A DNA stretch of 64,000 nucleotides from Amorphophallus konjac (GCA_022559845.1 CM040125.1:291820200-291884199), one strand, 5' to 3'. Counted from the first letter of the stretch, positions 33,563-46,251 are shown. Notes: generated from the letters alone by a model not told the origin. Translations and numbers: made by a program.

Positions 33563-36500
33563 TTGTATGTGCAGGTATGCTTGGCAGCCAAGAACAACCT
33601 GTGGTACCTGGATAATGGCTGCTCCAGGCATATGATAGGAGATAAGGCCAAGTTCTGCATGCTGACAGAGAAACATGGAGGCCTTGTCACCTTTGGTAGC
33701 AACAAAAAAGGTAGAATTGTCGGGTCAGGTAAGGTAGGGAAGTGTACTATCTGTTGCATTGAAGATGTCATGCTGGTTGAAGGTTTAGCATATAATTTAC
33801 TTAGCATCAGCCAGTTATGTGATAAAGGGTATAAAGTTCTTTTTGACTCTCAATGCTGTAAAGTGTTTAAACCTGATTCTGACTTTGTTAAGTTTTCTGG
33901 TAAAAGAATTAATAATACATACATGATAGATTTAGATGATATATCACATTCTAACATATGCCTCACTGCTAGCAAAGAAGATTTAGCCTTCTTGTGGCAT
34001 CGTAGGTTAGGCCATGCTAGTTACACAGTATTGCATAAATTGTATAAGCATAGCATGGTTAGAGGACTTCCTGAAGTTTCTTTTAAGAAAGAAAATAAAC
34101 TCTGTGATGCATGTACTCAGTCCAAGTTAACTAGAAAGTCATTCAAATCTAGAACAGAAAATCTGTCCTCTAAAACCTATGAGCTGATACACATGGACCT
34201 TTTTGGGCCAACCAGGTCTGTCAGCTTATCAAGGAGGAAGTATGGGTTTGTTCTGGTAGATGACTTCTCTAGGTACACTTGGGTATACTTCCTGTCACAG
34301 AAAAGTGATGCATTTACAGAATTTCAGGAGTTCTGTCTTAAGATAAACCAGAAAATTGAAAACATTTTAACTGATCATGGAGGTGAGTTTGAAAACTCAC
34401 AGTTTGAGGATTTCTGCAGGACAAATGGTATTCATCACAAGTTCTCCTCACCAAAGACACCCGAGCAGAATGGAGTTATGGAGAGGAGAAACAGAACCCT
34501 GGTAGAGATGGGTCGCACACTCTTGGTTGAAGGTGGTCTGCCAAGGAAGTTCTGGGCTAAAGCTGTAAATACTGCCTGTTATGTAATCAACAGAGCTATG
34601 GTAAGACCTTCTACCCAGAAAATACCTTATGAGATCATAAAGGGTAAGAAACCTTCAATTGCTCATTTCATGATTTTTGGCTGCAAATGCTTTATTCATA
34701 TAAATGATAAAAGAGACCTTGATAAATTTGAATCTAAAGGTGAACCAGGAATTTTTCTTGGTTACTCTGAAAACACCCGGGCATATAGAGTGTATAATCT
34801 AAACTCTAAATCTGTTGAAGAATCTCCACATATTACTTTTGATGAATCTTTGGTAAAGACTAATATTGGTCAATGCAGGAATGAAGACAATGGTGATATT
34901 CTGAAAGATGGGAACCCTGCAGACAAATCGGAAGATGAGGAAGAAAATGAAGAGCTTAATTGAGAAGAGCCTACAGTTCAGGGGGAGGTAAGTGAAAATC
35001 ATGATAATCAAATTGTCAACATTAGATATCTGAAAGATCATCCTGTAGATAATGTGATTGGCAATTTGCATGACCCTCCTAGGACTAGAGGCCATTTAAG
35101 AATTCAAAATGAACTGAATGTATATGCTCTTGTTTCTCATGTAGAACCCAAGTCCATTAACTGTGCTTTCAAGAACGTGCATTGGACTAATGCCATGCAT
35201 GAGGAGCTCAATCAATTTGACAGGAATAAGGTGTGGCACTTGGTCCCACCTCCTGATCATGGGACAGTCATAGGGACTAAATGGGTATTTAGGAATAAAA
35301 CTGACGAGTTAGAGAATGTAGTTAAGAATAAGGCCAGACTTGTAGCTCATGGGTATAACCAAGAATTTGGAATAGACTTTGAAGAGTCTTTTACCCCTGT
35401 AGCCAGGTTAGAAGCAATTAGAATTTTATTGGCTCATGCATGTTCCCTAGGAATAAATCTCCAGCAGATGGATGTAAAATCTACTTTTCTAAATGGGGAA
35501 ATCAGTGAGGATGTCTATGTGAGGTAGCCTCCTGGCTTTGAATGTTTAGACTTCCCCAATCATGTTTATAAACTTAATAAAGCTCTCCATGGTCTTAAGC
35601 AAGCTCCTAGAGCTTGGTATGACAGGTTGAGCAAATTTCTCACAGATAAGAACTTCACAAGAGGAGTAGTTGATCAAACTTTGTTCACTAAGGTAAGTCA
35701 ACCAGATATACTTATTGCTCAAATTTATGTGGATGACAAAGTTTTTGGGTCAACTAACCCGAAACTGTGTGAGGAGTTTTCTCAAATTATGACTAATGAA
35801 TTTGAAATGAGTTCAATGGGCGAGCTTAAATTATTTCTTGGACTGCAGGTTACACAGTCAAAAGATGGAACCTTCATCACTCAGTCCAAGTACATAAGGG
35901 ATTTACTGAAGAAATACAAGATGGACAACCTCAAAGAAATAGCTGCTCCAACGGGTACCTAGACCAGCTTAGATACAGACCCTCAAGATAAACTAGTGGA
36001 CCAAAAGCTATATAGAGGTATGATCGGATCCCTTTCATATCTTACAGCATCTAGGCCTGATATTCACTTTGCAGTGTGTCTATGTTCTAGATTTCAGGCT
36101 AGTCCTAAAGAGTCACACCTTAAGTCTATGAAAAGGATTTTTAGGTATCTACTAGGCACTCAAGAGCTTGGTCTATGGTATCCTGCTAGGTGTGAGTTAG
36201 AACTTCTAGCCTACACTGATGCAAACTATGCTGGGTGTCGAGTAGATAAAAAAAGCACTAGTGGCTACTGTCAATTCCTAGGTGGTTGTCTAGTGTCTTG
36301 GGCATCTAAAAAGCAACACACAGTAGCTTTGTCCACAGGTGAGGCTGAATATGTCGCAGCTGGCAACTGTGCAGCCCAAGTACTTTGGATCAAGTACTAA
36401 CTATCTGATTATCAGATAAAATTGGGATGTATTCCAATTTTATGTGATAATACTAGTGATATATGTTTAGCTAAAAATCCTGTTCATCATTCTAGGACTA

Positions 36501-36679
36501 ATCATATAGAGATCAAACACCATTTTCTTAGAGATGCTGTCAATAAAAACGAAATTGAATTGAATTTTATTGAAACAGAAAAACAAATTGCTAATATCTT
36601 TACTAAGCCACTAGGGAATGAAAGGTTCAAATTTCTTAGAAGAGAACTTGGCTTGTGTAAATTTCAGCATGATGAATAA
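33563..36679 (+). pseudogene. pol: SIRE-1 pol (PR, IN, RT, RNase H)
   Basis: One frame holds the copia order. WYLDNGCSRHM is the protease loop, with Asn for the usual Ser. WHRRLGHASYTVLHKL plus CDAC is the pre-integrase zinc region. The integrase triad is in MDLFGPT, LTDHGGEFEN and EQNGVMERRNRT. RT has [18 protein letters not shown] and the catalytic YVDD at 35726-35737. RNase H has YTDANYAG (family TDADYAG, so one Asp is changed) and STGEAEYVA. Stops: 34961 TGA, 35525 TAG (Gln expected before PPGFE), 35960 TAG and 36398 TAA (Gln expected). No frameshift in 3.1 kb. Same frame as gag but separated by stops at 33494 and near 33560. Confidence 0.9.
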
Positions 36680-38229
36680 ATTTTCAGGTGGTTTGAATAA
36701 AATTCTGATCTGGATTTACATCTGGCAGTCTAAATAAAACTCTGTTGTTGTTGAATGTTGCACCAGACCATGCATGCATAACATTCATATTTTTCATGAC
36801 ATATCAATTGGCATCACACTCATGATCCTCATTGCATATCATTCAGCCATGACTATGTCTAAGCTCTCTTTCCTCTAATTCTTCCCATTCATTTGCAAAA
36901 CCACATGCATATAGACAGGGGGAGTGTTGTATGTAATTCAGAGAGGTCATCAACTTCATTGATACTCAAACTCGTTTCTCTCTTGATTTCATTAAACCCC
37001 TTGACCCTGAATGAGTTGAGTCTGACAATATGACAATCTGTTAGTCAGTTCTAATTCTTAAGCAATAGAAAATAGACTTCTTCCTTTATAAGAATTTTAA
37101 TTGTTTAAGGACTGACTTAATGGTTTAAATTTTATAAACTTTAGAGTTTAAAGATTGCAATCAGTAAATAAGAATGATGATAATTGATAAAGCTCTCAAC
37201 CCTTATTTCATTACATGTCAGACAAAGTTAACTGTATCTGAAATCTAAAAACTCACCTGAAATCCTATTAGAGAAGGCTAAGTATATGTATTGTCCTTAA
37301 ACAAGTCATTCTGAAACAAATAAAGGACAACTAAGAAAAATATTGAAAATCCTTGAAAAATAATGTTGGCAGAGCAATGACTGGTAAAGCACTGAGAAAC
37401 TAAGTGATCTATCAAAGAAATGGATAACACTTATGTCATGATGTGCATCAGTTATCTCTGTATAAATGGTCAAAACAGTAGGGTGGTTTCACTGAGTACC
37501 TGGGGATACCTGCGTCTCATAAATGTGTATCCTCACATAAAAAGTTGTAAATCAGTCCTGTTGAATTTGATCATAGGCAGAATGGTCCATTATGTTGAGT
37601 ATCTAGGGGTACTGGCGTCTGATAAACGTGTACCCTTACGTAAAAAGATAAATGGTACCTGAATGCCCTTAATGAAATAAAATTGAAAATGATGTTCCTT
37701 CAAAAAGAAAACTCAGGTATGTCAAATTGTTTAATTTCAATACATGACCTGGTATCTCTTAACAAATTTTATTGAGTCTAAGACTGTAAGATACTTTGAA
37801 ATTGAATCTCTCATGCTCAAATGTGATTCTGGTTTATTGCTATTATCATGCACAGCAAACTCATTCAATGATTATAGTGCATAAACTCTAACTTTTATAA
37901 CCTTCAAACCAGAATTCAATCTCTAACCAGTTTCTAAATTCATATGACTGAAGGCGCTGTGCTTTAGAACGCTTAATTCCTGAACTACTTGCTCAGAATG
38001 CCAGTCAGATGTCCTTCTTCCCTTACACTTTCCTTCCTTCCTCTTTGTTGATGGCAAAGGGGGAGAATATATTGTCTGTTTCCAGGGGAAGTGTATACAT
38101 TGTTATTACAAAGGGGGAGTGTATGCATCATGTTATGGCAAAGGGGGAGATCTTGTTAGAACTTGCATTGGTTATTTCATCTCATAGCATGCATTCGGAG
38201 TCAGTATAACCTATAGTGTTGCCATCATC
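36680..38229 (+). other. SIRE-1 3' non-coding interior
   Basis: AT-rich, full of stops in all frames, with AAGGGGGAG purine tracts near 36916, 38057, 38110 and 38140. No counterpart of the SIRE-2 third ORF is seen, so that gene was lost or never present. Confidence 0.7.
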
Positions 38230-38243
38230 AAAAAGGGGGAGAT
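38230..38243 (+). promoter_or_regulatory. SIRE-1 polypurine tract
   Basis: AAAAAGGGGGAGAT abuts the 3' LTR; the same string is used by SIRE-2. Confidence 0.92.
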
Positions 38244-40431
38244 TGTTGTGCCCCTGTAGTTTTAATAATAGCAAACACTATGAGTCACAAGTCTACACAT
38301 CCTTTGCTGTGTCAGTTAATAAAGTCTATACATGATGCATTCGCGCATCATCGATAGGTAGCAAGGTCTGTACATCGTTCATGCATATACAGTGTCTTGC
38401 ACGCAAAGTCTATACATGGTGCATTCATGCATATAAAGTCTATACACTCCGTTGCATACAGATGTAAGGCAATGTCATGAACTCAAAGTCCATACATGCA
38501 CACGCATAGTCTGTGCATTGTGCGTTCATGCTTAACTCCAGACTTAGCAAGTCTGTACAACGTCTGCATAGTGAACATAAAGTCTGTACAATGGTTGACG
38601 GCATGTCAGTGCATTCATTTTTGTTGTGCATACTTCACCTTGTGCACACTGCATTACACATCAGCAAGTCTGTACATCCGTGGACGACATGCTTGAGCAT
38701 TCAGTATTTGCTTCAATGATAAGTCAGTGCATGATAAGATCCGCCTCACTTAGCGTCTCATGTTGTGTCTTATGCAAGTATGTACATCGTCTGTCTGCAC
38801 AAGTCTATACATTCACATCCATATGCAAAGTCTGTACAGCCAGTGCATCCTTTGATTTAAAGTCTGTACATTGCCTGCCCTCACACACAAGTCTATACAT
38901 TGCCTTGCTGCATTGCACGCCTTCAAAGTCTGTACATCGTCAAAGTCTATACATTGCATTGTAGCATGCACGCACTCAAAGTCCATACATTATGCATTTG
39001 GGCATCGTTCATGCACAAGTCTATACATCCGCATGCTAGCAAGTCTGCACAAGTCTATACATCCACACGGTATCAAGTCTACACATTCAAATTCATTCGC
39101 TGTGCATACTTTGTTTAAGTGCATTCTGCATAACAAACTAGCAAGTTTGTACATTACTGTCGCATGCACACGAAGTCAATACATTTGTTGACGGCAGTCT
39201 GTGCATAGATGCATCATTAAGTTCGTGCATCCATTTCTAATGTACATACTTTGCTTGATGCATTTTACATTACTCACCAGCAAGTCTGTACATCATTGTC
39301 ACATGCATACTAAGTCCATACACTGCTTGGTAACTTACATGTGGACTCATCATCATTGTGCACACTTTGTTAAATTCTGTGCAGTTTTGGCGTCGTAGGC
39401 ATGCACAAGTCGGTGCATGCTCACACATGTTGCATAGTGAAGTATGTACAAGCTTTTAGTCTTAAACTGATAATTCTATCCGACTGACTGACAGGTACTT
39501 TTCGTGAAGTTTAAGAATGGCACATGATCCGAGAAGGAAGGACGGCTCAGGATCATGACATGTGTAAAGCAGCAAGCCTGGATGCTGCCACGTGACCAAA
39601 ATGATTGGGCGGGAAATGTGGAAGACACACGCCCTCTGCTGCTGCTATAAAAGGAAGCCTTCTTCCTCAGAAGAAGGCTGATCGTGATCAGTGATTGACT
39701 GAAGCAGAGGAGAGCCAGAGAGTAGCAGTGAAGAATATACACGATCCAGAGAGAAGAAAAAGAGAGAGAAGAGAAGATTGAGAGAGAGGAGTTGAGAGAG
39801 CTTGTCTGAATGTTCCTCAGTGTCTTGGTTCAGATACCAGAGCTTAGTTTGCTCATTGCGAGCTATATTCTCTTTTGAGATTTCTTGTTTTCGTTTGATT
39901 CTATTTTGCTTTCCGAAACTTTATCTTCAAGCTGTGTGTCAGCGGTTTGCAGTGGATGATTCCACTGGACGGGTAAGCTGTAGTCCCCAGCGGTTTGCAG
40001 AGGTGTAGCCTCTGGACAGGTGAAGCTATAATTCCTCAGCGGGCGAGACTTGGTCTCGGACAGCAAGCTGTGAAGCTCAGCGGTTGTAGGTAAAGCTGTA
40101 TTTCCCAGCGGACGCAAGCTGTGTTGCGCAGCAGTAAGCCACACTTGGGTTGAGTGTGGGGTGGACGTAGGTCTGTTGACCGAACCACCTAAAATCTGGT
40201 GTGTCATGTGTTTGTGTGATTGCTTATGATATGATGTGTGATTACTTTTCGTGATTCTATTCTCAGATCGCTTTATTTCTGCTTAGTTCAAACACTCTAG
40301 CTAGTGATCTAGTAGATCAATTTAATTTCCACATTAGAGCCTCATTGAACTGTTAAATTAGGCCATTGATCTATTCACCCCCCTCTAGATCCACACTTCG
40401 TGGTGACAAAGTGCTTCCATCTAACACAACA
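38244..40431 (+). repeat. SIRE-1 3' LTR
   Basis: 2188 bp with TG...CA ends, closely similar to 28839-31061 and followed by GGGAT. TATA box at 39646-39653. Confidence 0.95.
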
Positions 40432-40769
40432 GGGATATACCCCACTTTTCACGTGGCAAATCTAGCACCCTCTAAGGGCACCGCGGTGGATCCCAGTGAG
40501 CACCTTGAGCCTACCCCCACCTTTGTGAGTGACACCCTCAGAGAGCCTCCTCATATCAACTTGAGAGTCCGACGTGTGCACACGGAGGTAATACTAGGCA
40601 AGCAGGGTACCATCGCCAGCAAGAGGGTGTGCCCGAGCCACCTTGAGAGGATGAAGAGCAGTTCCCTGGCTAAGGACGCGAGGTTGAGTTTGGAGGTTGT
40701 GGCTTGCCCGGAGCTGCATTGGAGGACCTCTTCCCCGGTGGACCTATACTCGACGGGGTCGAGTTCTTC
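40432..40769 (+). pseudogene. relic of Ty3 integrase C-terminus (second part) in NA2
   Basis: Directly after SIRE-1, IYPTFHVANLAPSKGT and HLEPTPTFVSDTLREPP read like the tail of Ty3 pol, which commonly has an (S/H)PxFHVxxL segment. No RT or catalytic core accompanies it, and no chromodomain is evident. It ends at the inverted repeat CTCGACGGGGTCGAG. Confidence 0.55.
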
Positions 40770-40783
40770 GCACCCCGGGGGTA
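40770..40783 (+). promoter_or_regulatory. NA2 polypurine tract
   Basis: GCACCCCGGGGGTA directly before the LTR start TGATGGGGGCATC. Confidence 0.5.
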
Positions 40784-43126
40784 TGATGGGGGCATCTCTC
40801 GTCCTTCACATTTTTCTACAGCTCCGATTGTTCAACGGCATGGTTCCATTGTGTCCATCACATTTTTCTGAGTCGAGTCATGTAATTTTCTTATTTTATT
40901 TGAGTCATATCATTGCAATTTTCCTTTATTTGAGTAATGTACCTAGGTTAATGAGTCATTTACCTAAGAATGTTTGTCATTAGGTTGATTAGGCTAGTTA
41001 ATGGGCCCAATCCATTGGGATAGGCCCATGGGCACCCCCTACCCCTTGGTTATTTGTCATTGTGTCAAGAGCCAGGGTCTTTTTGTAAAATGTGGGTTGC
41101 CTATATATAGGACCCCCATCTCCCCATTTGAAGTTAATCAATCAATGAATGAAATCTGAGAATTTAGTCCAACCTAATTGTTCTTGTGGTGAGAAGCCAT
41201 TAGAGTGGAGTGAGAAGCTCCCCTCCCCTATCTCTCTCCTCTCTCTCTCTCTCACTCTCTCTGTCCAAGAAGAGGAGGGCGCCCCCCTCTCTCTCTCCTC
41301 CCCTCCCTCTCTCTCCTCCACATCATCAACCCTTTCTCTCCCCCTCATTATTCATCCTCCCAACTACCCCCAACCCTCATTACTCCACCCCTAGTCCCAA
41401 GAGAACCTCCACCAATCCATACTCCACCACCCAACCACCAACTACCCGATCCCCTTCCCTAAACACCCTCTCATCTCCTAAGGGGGAATTCCCCACTCCC
41501 CAAGCACCCCTTCCCTTCCCCAACACAACCCCTCCCATCCCCAAGACAAAAAAATTAATCCCACCCTTAAACCCATTTTCAAATATCCTTTCCCTCTCAC
41601 CCACCAGCCCAAATTCGCAGCTCCTCTCTCACCCACTGTAAACACCTCATTCCAGCCCCCATTTTCCCCTTCCCAAACCTTGGAACACCCCCTCCGAGAC
41701 CCCCTCACATCTAGAGGTTTCCCCCATACACATCCACCTCATTTCCCCTCCCATATACCCCATTTCCCCCCATCATCTTCAACCTGCAGTTCTCAGTTCG
41801 GAGGAAGCAGAGAAGCTGCAGATTGCAGAGGCTGTCCCATCATCTCCTTGACAAACCTGGTGGCAAGTTCTATATTGCTGGAAAGATCGTCAAGTCAGCT
41901 TCGCAACCGTGGTGGTCTCGTCCCTGTCCGAGTTCGTAGCTGCCCGGAGGAGCCTTCTTCGCCAGACTGCACTTCTTCTACCTAACAGTCAACCTGAAGC
42001 AATGTTCAGAGACTGCCACGACTATCCTCTTGCGGATCTGGATACGGGAGTTGGCTGGGAGCTTCTACAACAAGCCTACTTTGAGGAACAAGAAGCGGAA
42101 CCCCGTTCGGCATCCGGAGCTAAGATTTATCAATTTTCTCCACCAGGTGCGGAGTTCTGTCTCCTCTGGAACAGAACCGACTCCTGTCCACTATTTGAGC
42201 TCTCCCCATCTTCTCCGACATCCTCTGGCATTCCCGTTGATCTTTTTTCGAAGAGGACTTAACAAAAATTCCAACGACTCTGGCCACGCCGGATTCCGAG
42301 CTCTGGAGCACCTGTAGTGTCTTCGTCTTCCAGCTGCAGTGGTGCAGCGACAGTCAGAACCAGAACTCAGGGTACCTGTTCGCGCCTCTGTCCCGACCAT
42401 CACAGTCAACGAGGAAATTCCAAAAAATTTGGACGTCTTCCGGGGTCACCTATGAAGATTCTCTAGCTGGTCTCATTGCCAACAAAATTCGAGAGTGGCT
42501 TCAGCGGCGTCAACTTCAACTGTCTATCCCTGGTTCCTGAGAACGGGCAGAGTCAGTAACCTCCATCGTTTAGCTTCTATTTTAGTCTTTCCCCTCCCCG
42601 CCTGGCCGACCGAGTGCCCCTCCCTGCGTGGAGGTATATTTTGGTTGTAATCTAATTCTCCACCCATAGTCCAACCCCCTTGCAAGGGGCGTAGTGCATG
42701 TAATTTGATTTAATCAGGTTGAAGCTTCATCGGCGCGGCGTGCGGGCCTCCCCGCTCGCCATCATCTCCAGCCGGGATTGGCATCTTCACGCTGATCAGA
42801 TGAGGTTCTGGCCCCCCTCCCTTTGCTGGTTAATCTTCCTTAATTAGTATTGCTTCTTAACTCCGTCGGACGGTGAGTGAGCACCCGTTCCGAATTTGCT
42901 TATATTTGAGTGGCTACCGCGGGTGAGTTGTGAGAGTGACCCTTCAACCCATGCCTTCGACGTGCTGATCGCTTGTGAATTTGGGCAACCCCTGGCCCTT
43001 AGGGGTCCTCCCTAAGCTAGCCACATCCTTGGAAACCTCCGGTCCAACCTTGGGCCCTCACCCCATTGCCGGTCCACCTACGGACCCGAGTGTGCCAAAC
43101 GCGAGTGAGTCCGCTTGTATGACATT
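40784..43126 (+). repeat. NA2 3' LTR, 3'-truncated
   Basis: 2343 bp from TGATGGGGGCATC. TATATATA at 41103-41110, then a CT-rich stretch (41225-41340) and a C-rich leader to about 41760; ORFs here are composition artefacts. The last 50 bases present in the 5' copy are missing and the sequence passes straight into the antisense gene. Confidence 0.88.
41103..41110 (+). promoter_or_regulatory. NA2 3' LTR TATA box
   Basis: TATATATA in GCCTATATATAGGACC. This LTR keeps its promoter and could drive transcription into 43.1 kb and beyond, antisense to the plant mobile domain gene. Confidence 0.6.
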
Positions 43127-43127
43127 T

Positions 43128-46100
43128 GAGTGGCTTACCTTCAGCTTCTGGCCCTTGCGTGCGAGAAGCCTCAAACAATTCAAAGGATACAACCGGTGGA
43201 AGAACGATTGCTGGTTCCTTTTCTGCGGCCTTCCTACGGCGTGCCCGTGACACTCGGGTCACTGCCGCTTTAGCCTTCCCAACGGCCTCCCTCAATTGGG
43301 ATCGGGTCAGCTTTCTCGAATCGCCAGGTGGCAGAGGCGTCATAGTTGGAGCTGGCTCGGGAGTCTCTAAGTACGCTGGCTTCTGAGCTTTCAATATCAG
43401 CTCCCTAAAGTGCCGAGTCTCCTCCAGAGTGGGCCGGACTACATGCATGCCACGGTGAGAATGATATATACTGCAACAAGGAAAAAGAAACTTGGCCAAA
43501 GCGCTGGAGCAAAGAAAAGAAAGATACCTGTTGGCCCCGTGCAGAAGGGGAAAATTGGCCAATAATACAACGGCGGCACTTTGTCTCTCGAAGCTGCCTC
43601 GCGAATAAGCCAACATAAATCTCCTATCTTTTCACTCGGCTCGGCCAGCAGCGCCAGGTCCTCGTGGCCACGAGAAGACATGTGATAATATAAGCTCAGG
43701 TGGTCCAGCCCCCATCTATCAGCATATTTGAATGAGATATGAAGGGGCCGATCCAGAATGGCTTCGCTGGGGCCGCCCACTGAAAGCCCGTACGATCGAA
43801 GGTGCGCGAACAGCCAAGGGGTGTTGTCATATAAGGCATCCTGCCTATCTTCCCTACGGATTAAAGTCTGATAGGGGTGCAACCTGTCAACCTCGAGGCA
43901 CCAGTCAGCTACAACCGAGATGGGTTCCTCCACCGGCAGAGGGAGTTGCTGAAGAACCACCCTCTCGCTGCTTACCCGACATAGTCCCCGAAGCGTTTTC
44001 ACATAGTCATCCTTGCTGATTGTGGGCAACTTCGGATCGACTTTGGTCTAGCAGCTCTTCACGGATTTTAGGGCTTCCAGATAGGCCCTCACATCCATGT
44101 TGGTCCAAGATTTTAGCTTCTTTAGATAGGAGGGCTCAATATCAAGGGTTGGCTCTGGCTGGGAGTCCAGAAGTCTATGCTCCGCTACTGCCCAACACTC
44201 TCAGCGGGAGCTCCTGTAGAACCCCGTCCGCGTGTTCCACCACTTGATATATTCAGGAGTGACGCAAGGGAAGCGGGCAGGGGTTGGCACCCTGAAAGAA
44301 ACATCTTCTCGACGGTGGAAGAAGTCCCACCATATCCGGTCATCATCATTTGAAACTTGCCCGGCTCTGTGCCTATTGGGCAATGCAAATTGTGAAGAGG
44401 AATGCGAAATGTGCTAGTCATAACCAAAGTTCCGGCTGAAGCGGAACGGATAATACGGCTCCAGCCACAGAATGCCACTCTTCCGGAATACAAGGATGCT
44501 TGGTCTGATAGCCAGCGCCTAGTCAACTAACTCCTACTCCAGGATGGGCCTTTTACACTTAGCCCCAGAGATTGGATGGATATACTCCTTTGTCTCGAAG
44601 AGCTTACACTGCCTCGTCTTATTCAGGAGCAGGCTGGAATGAGCAGGTAAGCTCTAGAAGTGAAGGACCCCGGGTGAATATGTGGGAATCTGGGTCTGCT
44701 TGCCCTGAATGGCAAAGAGTTGCTCCGTTAGTGAGAACAGCTTGGCACTCGCGAACTCTATCATCCGCTGGATAAGATGAGCTGACTGTAACACCCGAGG
44801 GGCAGCCTCCGAGAAAAGGGTACAAACCCAGGCATTGAAGAAGTGTAACGGACCAACAGTCTACAGATTCCTGGGGAGACACGTCTTGTGCAGGTCCCCC
44901 AGCATTTTGTAGGTGAGGCACAAAGTCACTGGGCAAAGGGACAACTTAGTACCCCAAGCCATGAAACAGGCGGGATATATAGCCTCCGCTCTAATCACGC
45001 TCTCGTCGCCTTGCGGGAGAGCGAGGGAACAGATCCAATAAGCCAGGTACGTAGCACATTGTGTTACTGCGTCGACACTAGTGGGGTTCGAGTCCTCCCT
45101 CTGCCCTCTTCTGGAAGATGATGATGCTGCGGCCTGTCGTCGGACTCTCTTTTTCCTCTTCGGAGCCATCGGCGCTACTGCAGGGAAGTCGTCGTACTTC
45201 TTCTTCCTGCCAAAGAAATGTTGGAGCCAGGTGCCCATCCGCACCCTCCGCTTCTCGCATGGCTTCCGAGCTTCCCTCGTGTCATGTGACGAGTGGCAAA
45301 GTGTACGGTACGCCTTCATCAGATATCGATAAGCGTAACCTGCCAGATATCGGCCCTCACCATCAGTCTGATCCTTCAGCCAGTCGGGCCAGCAGACTTC
45401 CTCGTACGGTTCTCCATCGATGGGTAGACCGCTAAGCTGTGAGAGGCTCCATAAATCCAGAGAAGTTTCTCCTTCCGAGGTATAAAAGGTGTTGTACTCG
45501 GGGTAGAAGACTTCAATCATACGACAGCACAAGCCCCGGGAGATGGGGTAACGATATCTTGAAGCGTACACGCTGTGATAGACGCCAGCCCTGGTCAGGA
45601 TGGGAGCGTAGTGCTGTAAGTGGGCGTCGGTGGCCCTCAGTTCGGCAAACCATCCCACGGATATCAGATGTTTGAAGCGGACCGCCAGGCAGTCCAGCAG
45701 AAAAGATTCTTCCCTGTACCACCATTTCAACGGGGCGAGGAACAAGCCAAAATTTGGCTTCTCGTGATCTACCCTGCCTGCGGAATCATTCCACCGAGCG
45801 GGTACGAATTCAGGGGCCTTGGTCAGCAGCCCGTCTTCTGGAGCCAGATCCTGCAATCCAAGCATGGCGCTCCACTTCCTGACTTCTCCAGGAAGGTAAA
45901 TAGGCCTTCCCCAAACTACATAGTCTGTCAGACTATCCCTCTCCACTAGCAAGGCTTGCTCGGCTTTGCGGACAAGGAATAGGTCTCTTTTCCCCTAGAG
46001 GTTGAAGCGCCTGAGGAAGGACATCAGATGCTTGTCCTTGGGGTGATCCATCCTGACAGCGCTCTCCCGGTCATAATGAAAGGAATCGCCTCTGAGGATG

Positions 46101-46246
46101 AGGAGACGGCTAGTATCCACGGTGTCTGTCTCCGAATCCGAGGACTCGACGACTATAGCGAGCTGATCATGCCCCCGATCAAAGGAATGGACGTTCTCCC
46201 ACGTCACCACGGCACGGGAGGTAGAAGAAGAAGAACCAGATGCCAT
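43128..46246 (-). pseudogene. antisense plant mobile domain gene (N-terminal part) of the Tat element
   Basis: ATG 46246 (MASGSSSSTSRAVV) lies just after a 5'UTR intron. One frame runs to about 43530 without a frameshift. It carries TAG at 45995, 44861, 44654, 44534, 44519, 44414 and 44048 and TGA at 44201. The section YRYPISRGLCCRMIEVFYPE, YNTFYTSEGETSLDLWSLSQ, LSGLPIDGEPYEEV is the plant mobile domain pattern (a target-binding-like fold first met in transposons and in MAIN/MAIL proteins). KKRKKRVRRQ is a likely nuclear localisation signal. Later come VRPTLEETRHFRELILKAQ and a Lys/Arg-rich segment in another frame, possibly across a short intron (43471-43527, GT...TTGCAG; the join is one base out). 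NA2 cuts the gene at 43127. Function in the element is unknown. Confidence 0.7.
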
Positions 46247-46251
46247 GTTAG

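Larger units (their letters stand above)
28839..40431 (+). mobile_element. SIRE-1: Ty1/copia element (Sirevirus-like) nested in NA2
   Basis: LTRs at 28839-31061 and 38244-40431 start TGTTGTGCCCCTGTAG. Target duplication GGGAT lies at 28834-28838 and 40432-40436. The PBS TGGTATCAGAGCC, the PPT AAAAAGGGGGAGAT and the gag-PR-IN-RT-RNH order show Ty1/copia, and the purine tract plus long coiled-coil Gag fit the Sirevirus (SIRE/Maximus) lineage. It has a few stop codons and one frameshift, so it is young but inactive. Confidence 0.95.
24971..43126 (+). mobile_element. NA2: second non-autonomous LTR retrotransposon, both outer ends lost
   Basis: A 5' LTR remnant (24971-26096), PBS, long gag-like ORF, pol C-terminal relic, purine tract and 3' LTR (40784-43126) are in order, with SIRE-1 nested at 28839-40431. 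Similarity between the LTRs starts abruptly at 24971/42061 and stops at 26046/43126. The left LTR therefore lacks its first 1277 bases and the right LTR its last 50. No target duplication remains. There is no room for RT or integrase cores in the non-SIRE interior. Confidence 0.85.

Noticed and set aside
41149..41641. Pro/Ser-rich ORFs in the NA2 3' LTR
   Set aside because: They lie in CT- and C-rich leader sequence, and other frames on both strands are similarly open.
43471..43527. Second intron in the plant mobile domain gene
   Set aside because: GT and TTGCAG borders exist, but 57 nt is short for a plant intron and the join is out of frame by one base.
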